Shown: positions 35,224 through 48,150, numbered from the stretch's first letter. The stretch is DNA of 64,000 nucleotides from Topomyia yanbarensis (GCF_030247195.1 NC_080672.1:395515037-395579036); one strand, 5' to 3'. Notes: generated from the letters alone by a model not told the origin. Program-made: numbers and translations.

Positions 35224-37923
35224 CTACGACCCCTCACTGTCACTTTCTTCGGTATGGGTACGCTTGTGGCGCGCAAGCTCGATAGCGGTATTGTACTCTG
35301 AGCCGCAGATGCTACACTCGTGCAAACGCTGCGCACAGTGCGAACGTTTGTGCCGTTTCAGTAGCGAGCTGCTGATGAACCCCCGGTTGCAAATATCACA
35401 ATGATTCGGTCGTTCACCAGTGTGTATGCGCCGGTGCTGCTTCAGCTGACCACCGGTGATAAACTCCTTGCCACAAATGTCACACTTGTGGGGTCGTTCT
35501 CCGGTGTGCACCCGCTTGTGTCTCGCCACTGCGAAGGTAGTGCTGAACGCTTTGTCACAAATGTCACACTTGTGCGGTCTCTCGCCGGTATGCGACAGGC
35601 TGTGCCGTAGAAGAAGACTTCGGATCGTGAAACCTTTGCCGCAAAGGTCACACTTGTGCGGTAGTTCATGTTTCCGAACATGCTGCCTGTAGAGGACTCC
35701 TTTCTCGAACTCTGTGTCGCAAATGTTGCATTTGAAAGGACCTTTCTCTTCCACCGGTCCGCGTTTCATCGGTTTAGTATGGCTGATCATGTGCCGATTA
35801 AGAAGACCTCTCGTAATATACTTCTTATTACACATTGTGCACTCGTGCGATCGCGGTGCGATGTGTCTTCGCTCGTGCCTGATAAGATTTCTTCTAAGGT
35901 CAAACTTTTTTCCGCAGACACTACATTCAAGCACACCCTGCTTCGTGTGACTAACCTTGTGAAGCTTTAGATGACTGTTGGTGATAAATCCTTTACCACA
36001 AACATCACACTTTATAGGCCTCTCGCCCGTGTGGATTGGTCTGTGGCGCGTCACTTCACTTTTGGTGATGAATCCTTTGCCACAGATGTCACATTTATGC
36101 GGTCTCTCGCCAGTATGAACTCGTCGATGTCTTTTGAGGGCACATTTCGTAGTGAATGTTTTTCCACAGACGTCACATCTGTGCGGCCGTTCGCCGCTAT
36201 GGGAACGTATATGTCGCAGAAGAACCGATCGCTTCAAAAATGTTTTGCCACAAGTTCCGCAATTTAACGGAAGATCGTTCACATGCTGGCGCATATGTCT
36301 TTGAAGAAGAAATTTTTTTGGGAATTCTTTGTCACAGGTTTCACATTTATGTGATCCCTCACCATCCTGAGATTTTGCAGGTTTGCCACAAAGATTTCGT
36401 CTGTGGTACTTCAACGAGTGCTGAGCCGTAAACCCGTTACCGCAGACCTCGCACTTGTACGGTCTATCGCCGGTGTGCATGCGGACGTGAACCTTTAGTT
36501 GACTCCCAGAGATGAATGCTTTGCTGCACATGTTACACTCATAGGGTCGTTCCCCGGTATGGATGCGCTTATGTTTAATGCGGGCACTAGACGTCGTGAA
36601 GGTTTTACCACAAATGTCGCAGCTGAATGGCCGCTCACCAGTGTGCATGAGTCTGTGCTTCTTTAGGGTGTTCTTCATATTAAACGCTTTGCCGCAGACC
36701 TCACATTTGTGCGGTCGTTCATTGCTGTGGCTAATCATGTGTCTTACTAAGGAAAATCTAGCAGCAAAGCTTTTGCCACACTCGCCACATTGGTGTGTAC
36801 GCTCAATGGCATGGGTACGCCTGTGTCTGATCAGGGCACTTTTGAGACTAAATCTCCTGCAGCAAATGTAACATTTCAGATCCATTTTTTCTTCTGAATG
36901 TACTCGGATATGCCGGTGTAGCTCATCGCTGTTCTTGAACTCTTTGCTGCAGACACTGCATGCAACTGTGTGGTCCACGTTTTCGCCAGCTCCATCATCG
37001 TTATCCAATTTAATCTTTGATTCGTTCAATTGAGATTCTGCAGTTTCTTCGGTGTTACACTTTTCCTCTATTTTCAGGAACTGATTAACATTCATTTCAA
37101 GCTGCTGGGAACACTCGCCTTTTTCATCTTTTTCTTCGTTTAAGTTGAGTTTTTTCTCGGAATCCTCGTTTTCCGTTGGTTGGCTTGGCTGTTCGACCTC
37201 AGACTGTTCTTCACCTGTCACCACCATGGTTTCTTTCTCCTGAGGACATTGTTCAGCTTCTAACTCTGGTTCATCGGAAAGATAGACCATGTCGCTGTTC
37301 TCCGTATTCTCATTGTCCACGCTACACTCCAAGTTTTGATTCTCACCCAAAACAAGCTGGTTTTCTCGATCAATCTGCTCGACTGGTGCTGTTGGATCAT
37401 TTGCATGCTTTCGGGATTCTTTGTCGTCAATTTTTATATTCCGTAGAATCTCCTCAGATTTAAGACATCGCATTCGAAAGCGGGCCGCGTTGGACAGATC
37501 ACCCAAACACGTACCGCAAATGTTCTTCGGGAAAAAATCTTCATCTTTTATCTAAAACGAAAAAAAAAGAATCGAGGGTCTCAAAAATTTTCAGCATGAG
37601 GTTTGATCCAGTACCAGGAGAAACTGGAAGAACTCCGAAGTAAACAGGAAAAAAGTTGTCTTGCGTTCGCTATTTATTGTTTCTCTTAGTCCGGTAGCGA
37701 ACCAGCGCAAAAAACTAGCAAGTTCGGTAGTGCTACTGATTACTCCGTATCCTGGAACAAATCTATAATAGTAATCTCCACCTACCGTGATTCCACTGCA
37801 GTCCTCCAGTAAGTCACGAATTTTGCTGTTGAACTCTTCCAAGGTTGAGAACACATCGAAAGAGTCGCTTTGCTCCTCCAGACAACACCGGCAGCAATCC
37901 GGTAGCGCTAGGCAACCAGACAT
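35224..37923 (-). CDS. ZAD C2H2 zinc-finger protein with 20 fingers
   Basis: Exon 1 (37786-37923) and exon 2 (35224-37551) join in phase 0 across a 234-base intron with GTAGGT donor and TTTTAG acceptor, giving 821 residues. The start is the ATG at 37923. The frame extends 5 codons upstream only through a TTG. The N terminus is a ZAD (about residues 10-90): CRCC in exon 1 and CGTC in exon 2 supply the four zinc-binding cysteines, with the intron between them. An acidic Glu/Gln-rich linker runs to about 240. Twenty C2H2 units fill about 244-815, many joined by TGERP linkers. The seventh is degenerate, ending in RRNLC. ZAD domains dimerise and the arrays bind DNA, so this is a nuclear sequence-specific regulator (family knowledge). 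The paralogue at 45834-46723 points the other way. Confidence 0.95.
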
Positions 37924-38039
37924 TTCTGCTGGTTCCAATTATTTGCTACTACGACTTTTGTTCAATCTAATGTTTTACAACACCACAAGAAGTTATGAGG
38001 ATGCTGCTGAACTGGAGTTTCTGCTAGTCTGATCAACGA

Positions 38040-39360
38040 TATTTTGGCAGAGATGAGCATGATTATGCTTTATGTTGGTATTAGTGAACTGTGAATTTAA
38101 CTGGATGGCGTGTTATAACGCTGTTTTTCATTGAAAAACACAGGGGCAGTGGATTGCAATAGTTTTGCATTTTCTAGTAGAAGTGGGAATGCAACTCTTT
38201 TAGTGGCCAATTTGGACGCAGTAGCTTTCTTGTAATTTTCTGTTCGAGACCTTTCGGATGAAGCAAACAGGAATGAAGTGCTTTTATTCTCCTCTTGGCC
38301 GCCGAATCACTTGTAGCCGACCTGAAAAGTTTGCTGAAGACATGTAAGCATTATCTGTCATACTTTTTATTTCACAACAAATTTAAAGTCGGAGATTAGG
38401 GTGTTTCTTAGAAATACAGTTTTATTCAAATAACTTTTGCTGTATTCATTTAAAATTGAAGTAGTCTTGAGACAACTTTAAAATTTTTTCAAGGCGAATA
38501 ATTTGTTTCATGGCACCATATATCTATTTCCGTTGAAAAGTTATGAGCACTTTTTCACTAAAAATGGGGTTGTTTGGAATTACAATATCCCTCATTTGGG
38601 GTAAATAAAAGATAATTCTTTTTGAACTATAAATAAGGTCATTATTAGAGTTATAATTGAGCCAAAAATAGCGAAAACGATATTTTTTAAAATTTAATAA
38701 AATTGATTTAAAAATATCTATTTTTGAAATATTAAGTGCTTATATCTTCTGAGCAACAAAAGCTAGAGCTTTGATGTAAAATGTTCGTCTTCAAAAACTC
38801 TGAAAAACATCTGAAGGATAAATTGGAAAAAAATAGAACTGGAAAAGTTATATTAAAAATTTGGTTTTTCAGGAATTGATTCTTTGTAATATGTTTAAAT
38901 TACTTTCACGGTAAACAATATAAAAATGTAGTTTCGTTTTCATGATAAAATATTGCACTTTACAATACTTTTCTATTATTTTAAATAGCGGGTAGGGTGG
39001 CACTAAATTTTTTAAAATCAAAAAAATTACTTTGTAATGGTTCGAGATAGTTTCGCTGTCTTCTAGAAAATTGAAGCAAATTTTAAAAAACTTTGTCGAA
39101 GACACTGAAACTCTATGTCGTGTGCTTTTCATTTTACAAGAAATTTACCAAAAAATAGGGTGTTTCTTAAAAAATGGTTTTCTTTGTATAACTTTTGCAG
39201 TTTTGATTTTTCATTAACATCACTTTAGAAATACTTTCAGATATTTTGAAGAAGAACAATTTGTCTTAATATATTGAATCTCTAGCTTCACTTGTTAGAA
39301 AGTTATATATACTTTTACTTGGAATTAAAAGGATTTTACGACCAACCTAGTCAACGTATA
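38040..39360. repeat. Diverged direct repeat, about 760-bp spacing
   Basis: Around 38395 and 39158 the same phrase AGGGTGTTTCTTA recurs, with matching flanks: a gaagac block about 60 bases before, and TAACTTTTGC 30-40 bases after. This indicates two old tandem units of a dispersed repeat. No coding region is supported. Confidence 0.45.
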
Positions 39361-39373
39361 AACTATGAATGTG

Positions 39374-39717
<344 letters not shown>

Positions 39718-39719
39718 AA

Positions 39720-42700
39720 TCATGACATACTAAATCGTGTTGCTTCGTCTTTCTTTGCTTCAACACTCCTCTTCAAGCACGATCTATTGCAATCCAATTT
39801 CTTTTCTCAGAAGATCCAACTTAATCCTTGTTAAAGGTTTGGTTAATGCATCAGCCAACATGAATTGAGTGGGACAGTATTGTACATTTAGAACACCTGA
39901 GCTGATTAAATCTCGAACTAGATTATACCGTGTGTCGATGTGTTTGGTGCTTCGCCAAAGTCACGCATCAGCTTGGATAGCCATAGGTACTCCTTTGTTG
40001 CTTCTGCTAGTGCGACGAACTCTGCTTCAGTCGATGAGAGAGTCACACACGATTGTTTTCTCGAAGTCCAGCAAATCGGTCCAATACCTAGCTTGAATAA
40101 AAATCCCGAATTAGATTTTCTATCCGAACAATCACCCGCCCAGTCGGCGTCAGCATATTTTTCTAGAGGACCTGGTCCCCCGAGACACAGCCTAAGCTGC
40201 GCGGTGCCCTTCAGATATCGTAGTGCTCGTTTAGCTTCAGTCCAGTCAGTCTCCGTTGGCTTGCTGACCTTTCGTCCGAGTATATATGCGGTGATCGCTA
40301 TGTCTGGTCTCGTACATACCGCTGCATACAGCAAAGCACCGACAAGACTTTGGTACTTTTCACTTTCTGGTATGATATCCTCCTCTTTTTGCGGTGTGCT
40401 GGGATAACCGGGGTCCATCGGCATTGGGGATGACTTTGCTTGCTGCAACCCGAACCGAGCTACGATCTTTTGTATATAATTTTCTTGAGACAGGAAAAAT
40501 AATCCCTCCGCCGACCGTTCAACTTGGATGCCTAGGTAGTTTTTAACATCTCCAATACAAGAAATTTTGAACTTCTGTTTAAGAAAATCACAGCATCGTT
40601 TGTATTCACCATCGCCATCACTGACTATCAGCATGTCGTCTACGTATAATAATATAAATGATGGTTTGCCATCATTGTTCCTTATAAAAAGACAACTATC
40701 AGCTTCGGCAGGCTTGTAGCCGAGCTTGAATAAGACATCGGTGATTGTCTTGTTCCAGATCATACCAGCTTGCTTGAAACCAGACTCCTCTTCAAACTGC
40801 ATACTTCATCAGGGTTTCCGCTTTCGTAGCCGGGGGGTTGTCGCATAAAAATAGTTTCACTGATTTCGCCATACAGGTAAGCTGTTTTAATATCAACATG
40901 CTTTACCTGTAGGTTCCGTCGTCCCGCTACTGCCAGAAGTGCTCAAACGTGGTATGTTTAGCCACTGGTGCGTATACTTCGTCATAGTTAGTACCATACT
41001 TCTGACTGAAGCCTTGAGCCACCAGACGCGCTTTATACCTTGAGATGTTTCCTTGCTCATTGAGTTTCTTCTTGAAAATCCACCGACAGCCCACAGGTTT
41101 ACAATTTAGTGGTAGAGTTACGATATCCCAGGTGTGGTGTTCTTGAAGTGAGGCAAATTCCTCGTCCATTGCGCGCTTCCAATGAACACGTTCAGAACCA
41201 GCCAGCGCCTCTTCAGCAGTCCGTGGTTCGTAGGTTTCCTGATTAACCATCTTGATAGTTTCTGAATATTTAAGCGGTGGTACACCTTTAGTTGTTCGTT
41301 TTGAGCTCGCATCGGGGTCACATATGGTTCAATCGTTGCGTTGCGGGGATATTCATTGTTGTTCTCTTCAGTGAGAGTCTCGTCATTAGGATCCTCATTC
41401 GTTTCAGTGTCGGATTTAACTTCTTCCTCAAACTGTGCTGGCTCATCGAGAACGTCCCTTGCAAAGAAAGGCAAAATACTATTTGGTGGTTTATCCAAAT
41501 CATAAGAATCATCTTCGATACTGATACTGATACCGATTGTCTTTTGTTATAAACCGTGCATCTCTGCTGTTTACAATGCGATCAGTCGTTCTATCCAGGA
41601 AACGGTATGCCTTCTGATGTAGTGAATACCCCACGAAAATCATTATCTCTGCCGTTGAATCAAGCTTAGATCGTTTTTGCTTTGGAATCCATACGTACGC
41701 TTCAGTTCCAAAAATCTGTAGATGACTTACATCAGGTTTTTCATTCCACCAAGCTTCGTACGGTGTGACCATAAGCGCTCTGGTAGGTGCTTTGTTTTGA
41801 AGGTAATTTGCTGTACTAATTGCTTCGGCCCAATATCTTTTAGGCAATCCTGCGTCCAACAGCATGCATCTCGCCATTTCGCTGCGACGCCATTCTGTAT
41901 GTGGGGTTGTGAATTGCTGACGGATGCCTTCCTTTCTGCAAAAATCTGTGAGTGTTTTATTTTTGAACTCGCCGCCGTTATCCGATCGAATGATTTTCGG
42001 CGGTCTGCCAAACGTTGTCTTCATCTCAGCCACGTAGTCCTTCAGTTTCTGCTCTACTTCCGATTTCTCTCGCAGGAAATAAACAGTTGTGTACCGCGAA
42101 AAATCGTCTATTACAATGAGGTAATATCGACAGCCACCTGGTGTAACATGCTTCATTGGGCCACAAACGTCAGCGTGGACCAAGTCTAGGAGTTGCGTAC
42201 TTTTCTTCTTTGCCTGTTTCGGGAATGGAAGTCTTGCAAATTTCCCTTCTTGGCAGCATTCACACACTACTCGTATACCGCAGTCTTCTATATTCATCCC
42301 GATAACAAGATCTTCTTTCAGCAACTTTTGCATGGCATCATTGTCACGATGACCCATCCTTCTATGCCACTGGTGTTGACAGTTTTCTGTGTGCTGTGTA
42401 GCTTCTGCGATATTCAAAGCATAATGAGCATTTTTCACTACCCTCCGGAAACGACTGCAACTGCTGCAACCTGTTGACCCTTCATGATTCTGCAGCCCGC
42501 CGAATCGAAGATGACCATTCCTGTTTTCGACATTAGCTTTCGCACCGAAATTAGGTTTGTCTCGAGATCCGGTACGTAAAGCGCATTTGAAAGTATAATA
42601 GTGCGTTTTTACCTTCCAAATCGCAACAGTCTACGCGGCAGGTTCCTTTCCCCATTGCGGTTGTCATTTTCCCACCAGCGAGGGTAACGTTTTCGGCGAA

Positions 42701-42770
42701 GGCTTCATCCAGTTCCACAAAGAAATTTTTGTCTTCAAAAAACGTTCAATATCCCGCATAAATAAAAACT
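39720..42770 (-). mobile_element. Decayed Ty1/copia retrotransposon, no gag
   Basis: The minus strand carries pre-integrase, integrase, reverse transcriptase and RNase H segments. A purine-rich tract just before TGTTGAAGC (about 39760) marks the start of a 3' LTR, which is soon swallowed by the (TA)n tract. Neither a complete LTR nor a gag region can be seen. The upstream end fades out near 42770. Confidence 0.85.
39790..42740 (-). pseudogene. copia pol polyprotein remnant
   Basis: The order on the minus strand is as follows. A pre-integrase zinc-binding part has HQWHRRMGH and CECCQEGK. The integrase has catalytic Asp residues in VIDDFSRY and IIRSDNGGEFKN, but the stretch that should carry the catalytic Glu is deleted between TTPHT and EWRRSEMARC. 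A reverse transcriptase follows, split near 40810-40930, with the YVDDMLIV box at about 40635. RNase H has SSTEAEFVALAEATKEYLWL. A frameshift near 39940 moves the last part (KHIDTRYNLVRDLI) to another frame. Several frame breaks make it non-functional. Confidence 0.85.
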
Positions 42771-43672
42771 TTATCTGGAATCATCCATATTATACGAAAA
42801 TTATAAGTGCTGTGGTAACCACATACGTTAAGGTCCATTTATGATATTACGATAAATGCGTTTTTCTGTAGAATTATATGAAATTATAGTATGAAGATAA
42901 CGAGTTATTGTTACAACATAGGGAATGGTTAAACTATAATATTGAGTGTTAGAAAAGAATTGAGGTGCTTCCGCAGGATTATATAAAAATATATCGAAAC
43001 GATTTGAATTGAAGTCACAATGATGGTAATCGTTGTCATATGGTTCTGTAAGGTTTGCTGTAAAGAAAAACGTGTATCGTTAAAATCTCCTGACAGGATT
43101 ACCATAATGTTTACCTCAAGTCAAATGGTTTGGCTAGTTTTCAACAATCCTCCATATTAAATTGAATGTGTTGTTAAAATGAAATAACCAATCTTTGTTT
43201 ATGGCACACATTTATTGGGGAAATTTTTTTAATAATTTATCAGCGGATAAAGTACTTTACTACTTTATTATTATTTCTTACTAAGTAGAAATCAGATTAT
43301 TTAGGCTGGATAAAAAGAATGTTAGCGAGAAACAAGATTATTCCAAATTTAATTTTTGGCGAACAGGTTTCGTTCTTGGACCAAATCTAAAGCTTCATAC
43401 CTTTCTGTGAAAGGTGAAATAAATCCACAAGGCTGTTAATAATGTTTTACTCAGCAAAGGTCAATTTGATCAATTCACATTTCATCTATAGCAACAATTC
43501 TAAAACATCAACTTAAATGTAGCAAAGATATTGTTTATAAGCACATTCAGCAAAACGGTAAAACTAATAATAAGCAAATTTGGTAAATGGCAAAATATAT
43601 GACATCGTACCACTGCCGTTTAATAAATTTATGATGGATTTCTAAAGAAGGGCTAACACCATGTATTGAAGT
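42771..43672. other. AT-rich spacer
   Basis: No gene. Phrases such as GGTAACCACATACG and GGATTACCATAATG loosely resemble the arms of the palindrome at 44935-45445, so old relatives of that repeat may be present. Confidence 0.35.
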
Positions 43673-43987
43673 CTAGGGGCAGATCACTTGTGATGCATTT
43701 TTAAAAATCAGCGAAATTAAATGCATTTATTTCCATCAAAATAGAAATTCATAATGTATTTTGCGCTGCGTGCAATGTTGTTTGCGTTGCGTGTAAGACG
43801 TCAAAACCCTACAGAAAAACTAGCCCTACATTTAACAAAACGTCAAACAAAGTGGATCAACGTAGGACGTTTGTTAAACAAACTTTTTTGCGAGGCAGTG
43901 CAAAGCTGATGCAAAAATGGAAATTAAATGCATTTTTTTCAATTTGATGCAAATTTGTTATACATTCTTAGAGTGATCTGCCCCTAG
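43673..43987. mobile_element. Short TIR element with 8-bp duplication
   Basis: The ends are CTAGGGGCAGATCACT and its exact inverse. The target duplication ATTGAAGT (43665-43672 and 43988-43995) is perfect. At 315 bases and without coding sequence, it is a hAT-type MITE by duplication length. Confidence 0.85.
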
Positions 43988-43995
43988 ATTGAAGT

Positions 43996-44934
43996 CCTAG
44001 CAACTCAAAAATTTCAAATCCTCTCGTCTAATACCCGAGCTTATACCTTTTCCTTAAGTCGATCAATGTGAATCTATTACATTTTTCGTATACATCACGA
44101 GTCTTTTTAACGACGTAAGTACACAGTTGTCGGAAATTGCTACACCTGTCAAGACGAGGAGAGACAGTCAATTCTAATAACTGATGCATCATCCAGATTC
44201 TCGATTTGAATTTTATTCGTTAGTTGAACCGACTGACAGATGTCAAAAACTCTCCAACGGAGACGTTAGTAGTGTAATTGCTTCTATTCACATCTCTAAT
44301 AAGTGTCAGATTGATTGTCAAAGTAAATTTGACATAAGATTTTGACATTCAGATGCTTTTTAGTCGGACAACGGTCCAACTAGCGGAGGTCCAACTAAAA
44401 AGCGGTCCAGTTAAAAAATGTCCAACCAACGAATCACGACTGTATATATGAATGTATTGTATAAACATCCCGGCTCATCATCACCGAAAGGCTCCCAAAC
44501 CTCTTCTTAAACCAATTCAAGAAAGATTAAGGGAAAAATTTGAATTGAAGTTCCAACCATATGCGATATGGTCCGTAATTATTCAGCTCTTGTAATCATG
44601 GTCATTCGTAATCATCAATAGTTTATTAGTATATGGCATGTCGATTTACCCTCTTCCTAAAGTCGATTGTGACTAGATTATTATGAAGACCAAAATACGT
44701 TCCGCAAGATTACAGCAATAACTCAATTGGTAAAAGCGGCTGTACCACTTCCACAAGATGTCAACAACCTAACATGCAAGGACGCATGCAATTAAATCAC
44801 AGATCAACCTTAAATCGATAGAATAACAAACGATATTCGAACGATGGGCGAGGGGGAAGAGGCTCTTGGGTGAATAAAAAAAACAAACATTTATAAAGTT
44901 CTTTTTATATCTGCCGCGCATTTGATAGTGTCGA
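43996..44934. other. Spacer with no gene seen
   Basis: It is AT-rich, with a short self-complementary patch of TCCAACTA/TAGTTGGAC phrases at 44360-44420. Nothing codes. Confidence 0.35.
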
Positions 44935-45445
44935 CCCGCATATTTGGTGACCATTCCCGTAAGATTACCGTAATGGTATTATGACCTTAAAAAACTATTC
45001 CCTGAAGTTTCCTCTTATCATTTACGAAACGATAAACCAACGCTACCGGCAATCATATTGACTATTTCACTTATGGTCAGCGCCATTTGTACCATTTACC
45101 AAATAGGTCGTTAAGTAACGTTACCATTCAAAAATGCCGATTTCCTCGAACAAAATTTAGGGCATATTATAAGGGGAATGGTGATCTTATAATCCATTTT
45201 TGCGGATTTTGGATTGGATTGGATTAATTAATCCAATCCAAAATCCGCAAAAATGGATTATAAGATCACCATTCCCCTTATAATATGCCCTAAATTTTGT
45301 TCGAGGAAATCGGCATTTTTGAATGGTAACGTTACTTAACGACCTTTATCGTTTCGTAAATGATAAGAGGAAACTTCAGGGAATAGTTTTTTAAGGTCAT
45401 AATACAAATTACGGTAATCTTACAGGAGGTCACCAAATATGCGGG
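44935..45445. repeat. 511-bp palindrome with perfect inner arms
   Basis: CCCGCATATTTGGTGACC at the left end mirrors the right end. The inner arms (about 45110-45220 and 45235-45345) are exact complements around a central GGATTAATTAATCC, apart from one extra GGATT. The left arm has about 70 additional bases (45028-45107) that the right arm lacks. It would fold into a very long hairpin. There is no coding sequence. Confidence 0.9.
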
Positions 45446-45833
45446 ATCTCATCATAATATGCATTGATCTACAATGGTTTGTCAGGCAAATACCATTGCT
45501 GATTTCTATTTGTGTACATTTGAAAAAAAAACATCGTCGAATATTCAAATTTTTTGACGTTTACGAACATTGCGACAACGCCCCGATGAAAAGTCTGTGT
45601 AGCTTAAGAAAAGAATGACGAGCTAACACCAATACTACTACATCCGAAAGCCACACCCACCTGTGCAAATGGTAAAAATATATAACAAAACAAAATGCCA
45701 AAATCAAAGTAATGCTTGCTTGTTTGGTGGCATTTACGCGTAGTAGCAGTAGGTACTTGAAAGATTCTCAAAAAAGTCTCAATATTCAGTAAATTTCAAA
45801 TAAAATCTCAATACCGTTCGATAGGCGATAAGT

Positions 45834-46723
45834 ATGTCAACGTGCCTCGAATTGTCGCAATGCTGCCGGTGCTGCATGAAGAGGCGAAGCGACAAAATAA
45901 ATATTTTTGTTACCTTGGATGAGTTCGCAAGTCAAATCTGTGACTTGCTTGTGGATTGCGGCGGAATAATTGTAATTTAATGTGCTTAAACTATTGTAGG
46001 TAGATAAAGTGATCGTTTCTTATTTAATAGGTTACAGAGGATGATGCATTTTCCAAATCAATATGCAGTTCCTGTCTGACCGACCTGTCCAATGCGGTGC
46101 GATTTCGCGAGCGATGCCTTCAAACTGATGGTATTTTAAAACGATCTCAGTTCGCCGGTCATGAATTAGCTGACGCCGACTTCATCGCAGAAAAGTTGAC
46201 CGATACTGAACCGATAGTTGATGAACATGATCAACTAGAGAATCTCTATCTTGGGTTTCCGGAAACCGAACAACTGCAGCAGGATTCAGTAGCAGATGAT
46301 ACTCATCATGAATATGATGAAAACCAACTGATCGTTCAATCAAATCTCACACCGACTGTAAGCGACCATGACGAAACCACCGATGTCCAACAAACAGAAA
46401 AAGTAAACGATACAAAAACTTATGAGCTTGGTGATAACCCAGAGAAGAAAACGAACAAGAAGCTGTCAAGCCACAAAAAGATGCCCCGACACAAGTCCTC
46501 AGAACATAAAATCAAACCAACCAGTAAACCTGCTGCTGGTACCGCTGATGCGCCTAAGTATAAATGTAAATTTTGCAATTTAACGTTCGCTACCAATAAT
46601 GGCTGCGCGAGGCATATGCGGATCCATACCGGCGTTAGACCGTTCAAATGTGAAATTTGTGGGGAAGGATTTACCTTGAAAGGCACCCTCAAAAGACACA
46701 AGCTTATCCACAGCAACGTGTGA
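45834..46723 (+). CDS. ZAD C2H2 zinc-finger protein with two fingers
   Basis: Exon 1 (45834-45971, 138 bases, the same length as in the paralogue) and exon 2 (46031-46723) join in phase 0 across a 59-base intron with a weak GTAATT donor and an AATAG acceptor, giving 276 residues. The ZAD spans about 10-90, with CCRCC in exon 1 and ICSSCLTDLSNAVRFRERC in exon 2. The latter is close to ICGTCLGDLSNAARFRMRC of the gene at 35224-37923. An acidic linker, a basic Lys/His patch (near 190-215) and only two C2H2 fingers (from residues 225 and 253) follow. AATAAA lies at 46823. It is a nuclear DNA-binding protein by family. Either it lost most fingers, or the paralogue gained them. Confidence 0.88.
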
Positions 46724-47196
46724 ATTCGCCAAAATGAACATCTAAAGGAAACTTTCAGTATATAGCTTATACGGATTTTTAATTTAAAATACTCTAAAAA
46801 CTGTTCTCTAAAATCCATGAGAAATAAATGAATGTGAGTAATTAAAACAACCGAGTTCTTGATGTTTCTTAAATCAAATTACAATTAAAATATGGGGAAT
46901 TGGTTAAATTACAATGATTAATGTCGCAGATTCAGTTCTAGTAAGTTTTGAAATCACCCGATACTTTCACAAATTACTCTTCTTCAAAACTGTAAACTAA
47001 ACCTAGTTTTAGAACATCGACGAGTATAGAACCATTTGTGTACCTAACCAATTTTAATTTATTGTAAATTAATTCTGCATACATTATGTATATCTTATCG
47101 ATTTAATCTAATCCTAGAAATCCATCGGTCAATTGTAATATTTACTCACCGCGTTGTCCGCCCGCAGCACGCACCGGCCAGGCAACCCACGGCCTC

Positions 47197-47533
47197 CTAT
47201 TGCAAGGTCTCCCCTTTGGTAACGCAAGCTTCCAGATAGTCGATCCGTCGTTCCAGTGTGGTAAGCTTTTCATTCAGCACCGCCAACCGCGATCGACAGC
47301 TCATATCTGCGGGAGTGGCAAACAAGCATGAGTGAAAAACATTGTGCACTTTCTATTGCCTCGGAAGCAGGTACGCATAGGTGGTATAGGTGTAAATACG
47401 TTGCTCATCACTTACCGAACGAATTCAAGAAGTCGGTGATCCGTTTGATACTGGCGGTGATAACTTCAATGTACTCCCGGTTCGCCCAGTCCTGGTGGAT
47501 CTGCTTTTGAATCGCTTCACGGTGGGCATCCAT
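47197..47533 (-). CDS. HSPC300/BRICK1, WAVE complex subunit
   Basis: Exon 1 (47416-47533) and exon 2 (47197-47306) join in phase 1 across a 109-base intron (GTAAGT, CCCGCAG) and give 75 residues, the usual size of this family. The conserved core [18 protein letters not shown] is followed by a coiled-coil half with [20 protein letters not shown] and the end [12 protein letters not shown]300 is the smallest subunit of the five-part WAVE/SCAR complex (with Sra-1/CYFIP, Hem/NAP1, Abi and SCAR). It stabilises the complex that activates Arp2/3 actin nucleation in the cytoplasm (family knowledge). A TTTATT, the reverse of a poly(A) signal, lies at about 47058. A repeat block begins 55 bases upstream of the start codon, so its promoter must be short or lie in repeat DNA. 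Confidence 0.95.
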
Positions 47534-47587
47534 TTGTGCGTGCGAGGAATAATGTTGATTGGGGAAAAGGTAATTTTTTTTTAATTT

Positions 47588-47682
47588 ACTTTTTTCGTTT
47601 TATGCGAAAGAACTGCGAAAACGTCAAACAACTTGAAAATGCTCCTCTCACGCACACAACTATACCAAGCAAAGAGTGCATA
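47588..47682. repeat. First part of a tandem unit split by the 5.8-kb element
   Basis: The block (TTCGTTTTATGCGAAAGAAC, later CTATACCAAGCAAAGAGTG, ending GCATA) recurs at about 53786-53872. Here its continuation lies on the far side of the inserted element, at 53486. It fixes the left boundary of that element. Confidence 0.85.
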
Positions 47683-48065
47683 CACGCTCATTCATAACAA
47701 CTCAAATTTGAGTGGCATGCCACTCTGTTTCATAAAAAATGCACGTAGTCAAAAAATGAGTTCTCGACTAACATATGATTAGGGCCGTAAAGCCAATGAT
47801 GTCAAACCGAGAAAAATGAGACTGAAGTTTAGCATATCTTTTTTTATTCATTAATTAAAGTGGTCTATTAGTCCTGATGAAAAAATGTCGCTCTTTGGTA
47901 GATAAAACATTAATCTTTCACGTCAAAATACGAAATAGAAGCAAAACATTACATATCACCACTTTTTTTTAAACAAAATGCAATTTACGTCCTTTTTGCG
48001 CACTGCCGGCATCCCTGGTGGATTATCAGCCGTTTGCTCCACGCCGTTAACATCAATGTATTTGT

Positions 48066-48150
48066 TTTGATTTGGTTTTCAAGTCCTTGCCTTGCGCCGT
48101 TCACTTCACTTTGTTTGTTTTGTTTTGGCTTTTGAGCCGCAAGCTAACGG
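48066..48150. repeat. Fragment of the CTCAAACGC-type palindromic MITE
   Basis: The phrases TTTCAAGTCCTT, GCGCCGTTCACTTCA and TTTTGTTTTGGCTTTTGAG match one arm of the complete copy at 49813-50076. It ends where the TM2D2-like sequence begins. Confidence 0.55.

Noticed and set aside
35401..37463. Plus-strand frames opposite the zinc-finger array
   Set aside because: They are antisense shadows of the repeated finger codons on the minus strand.
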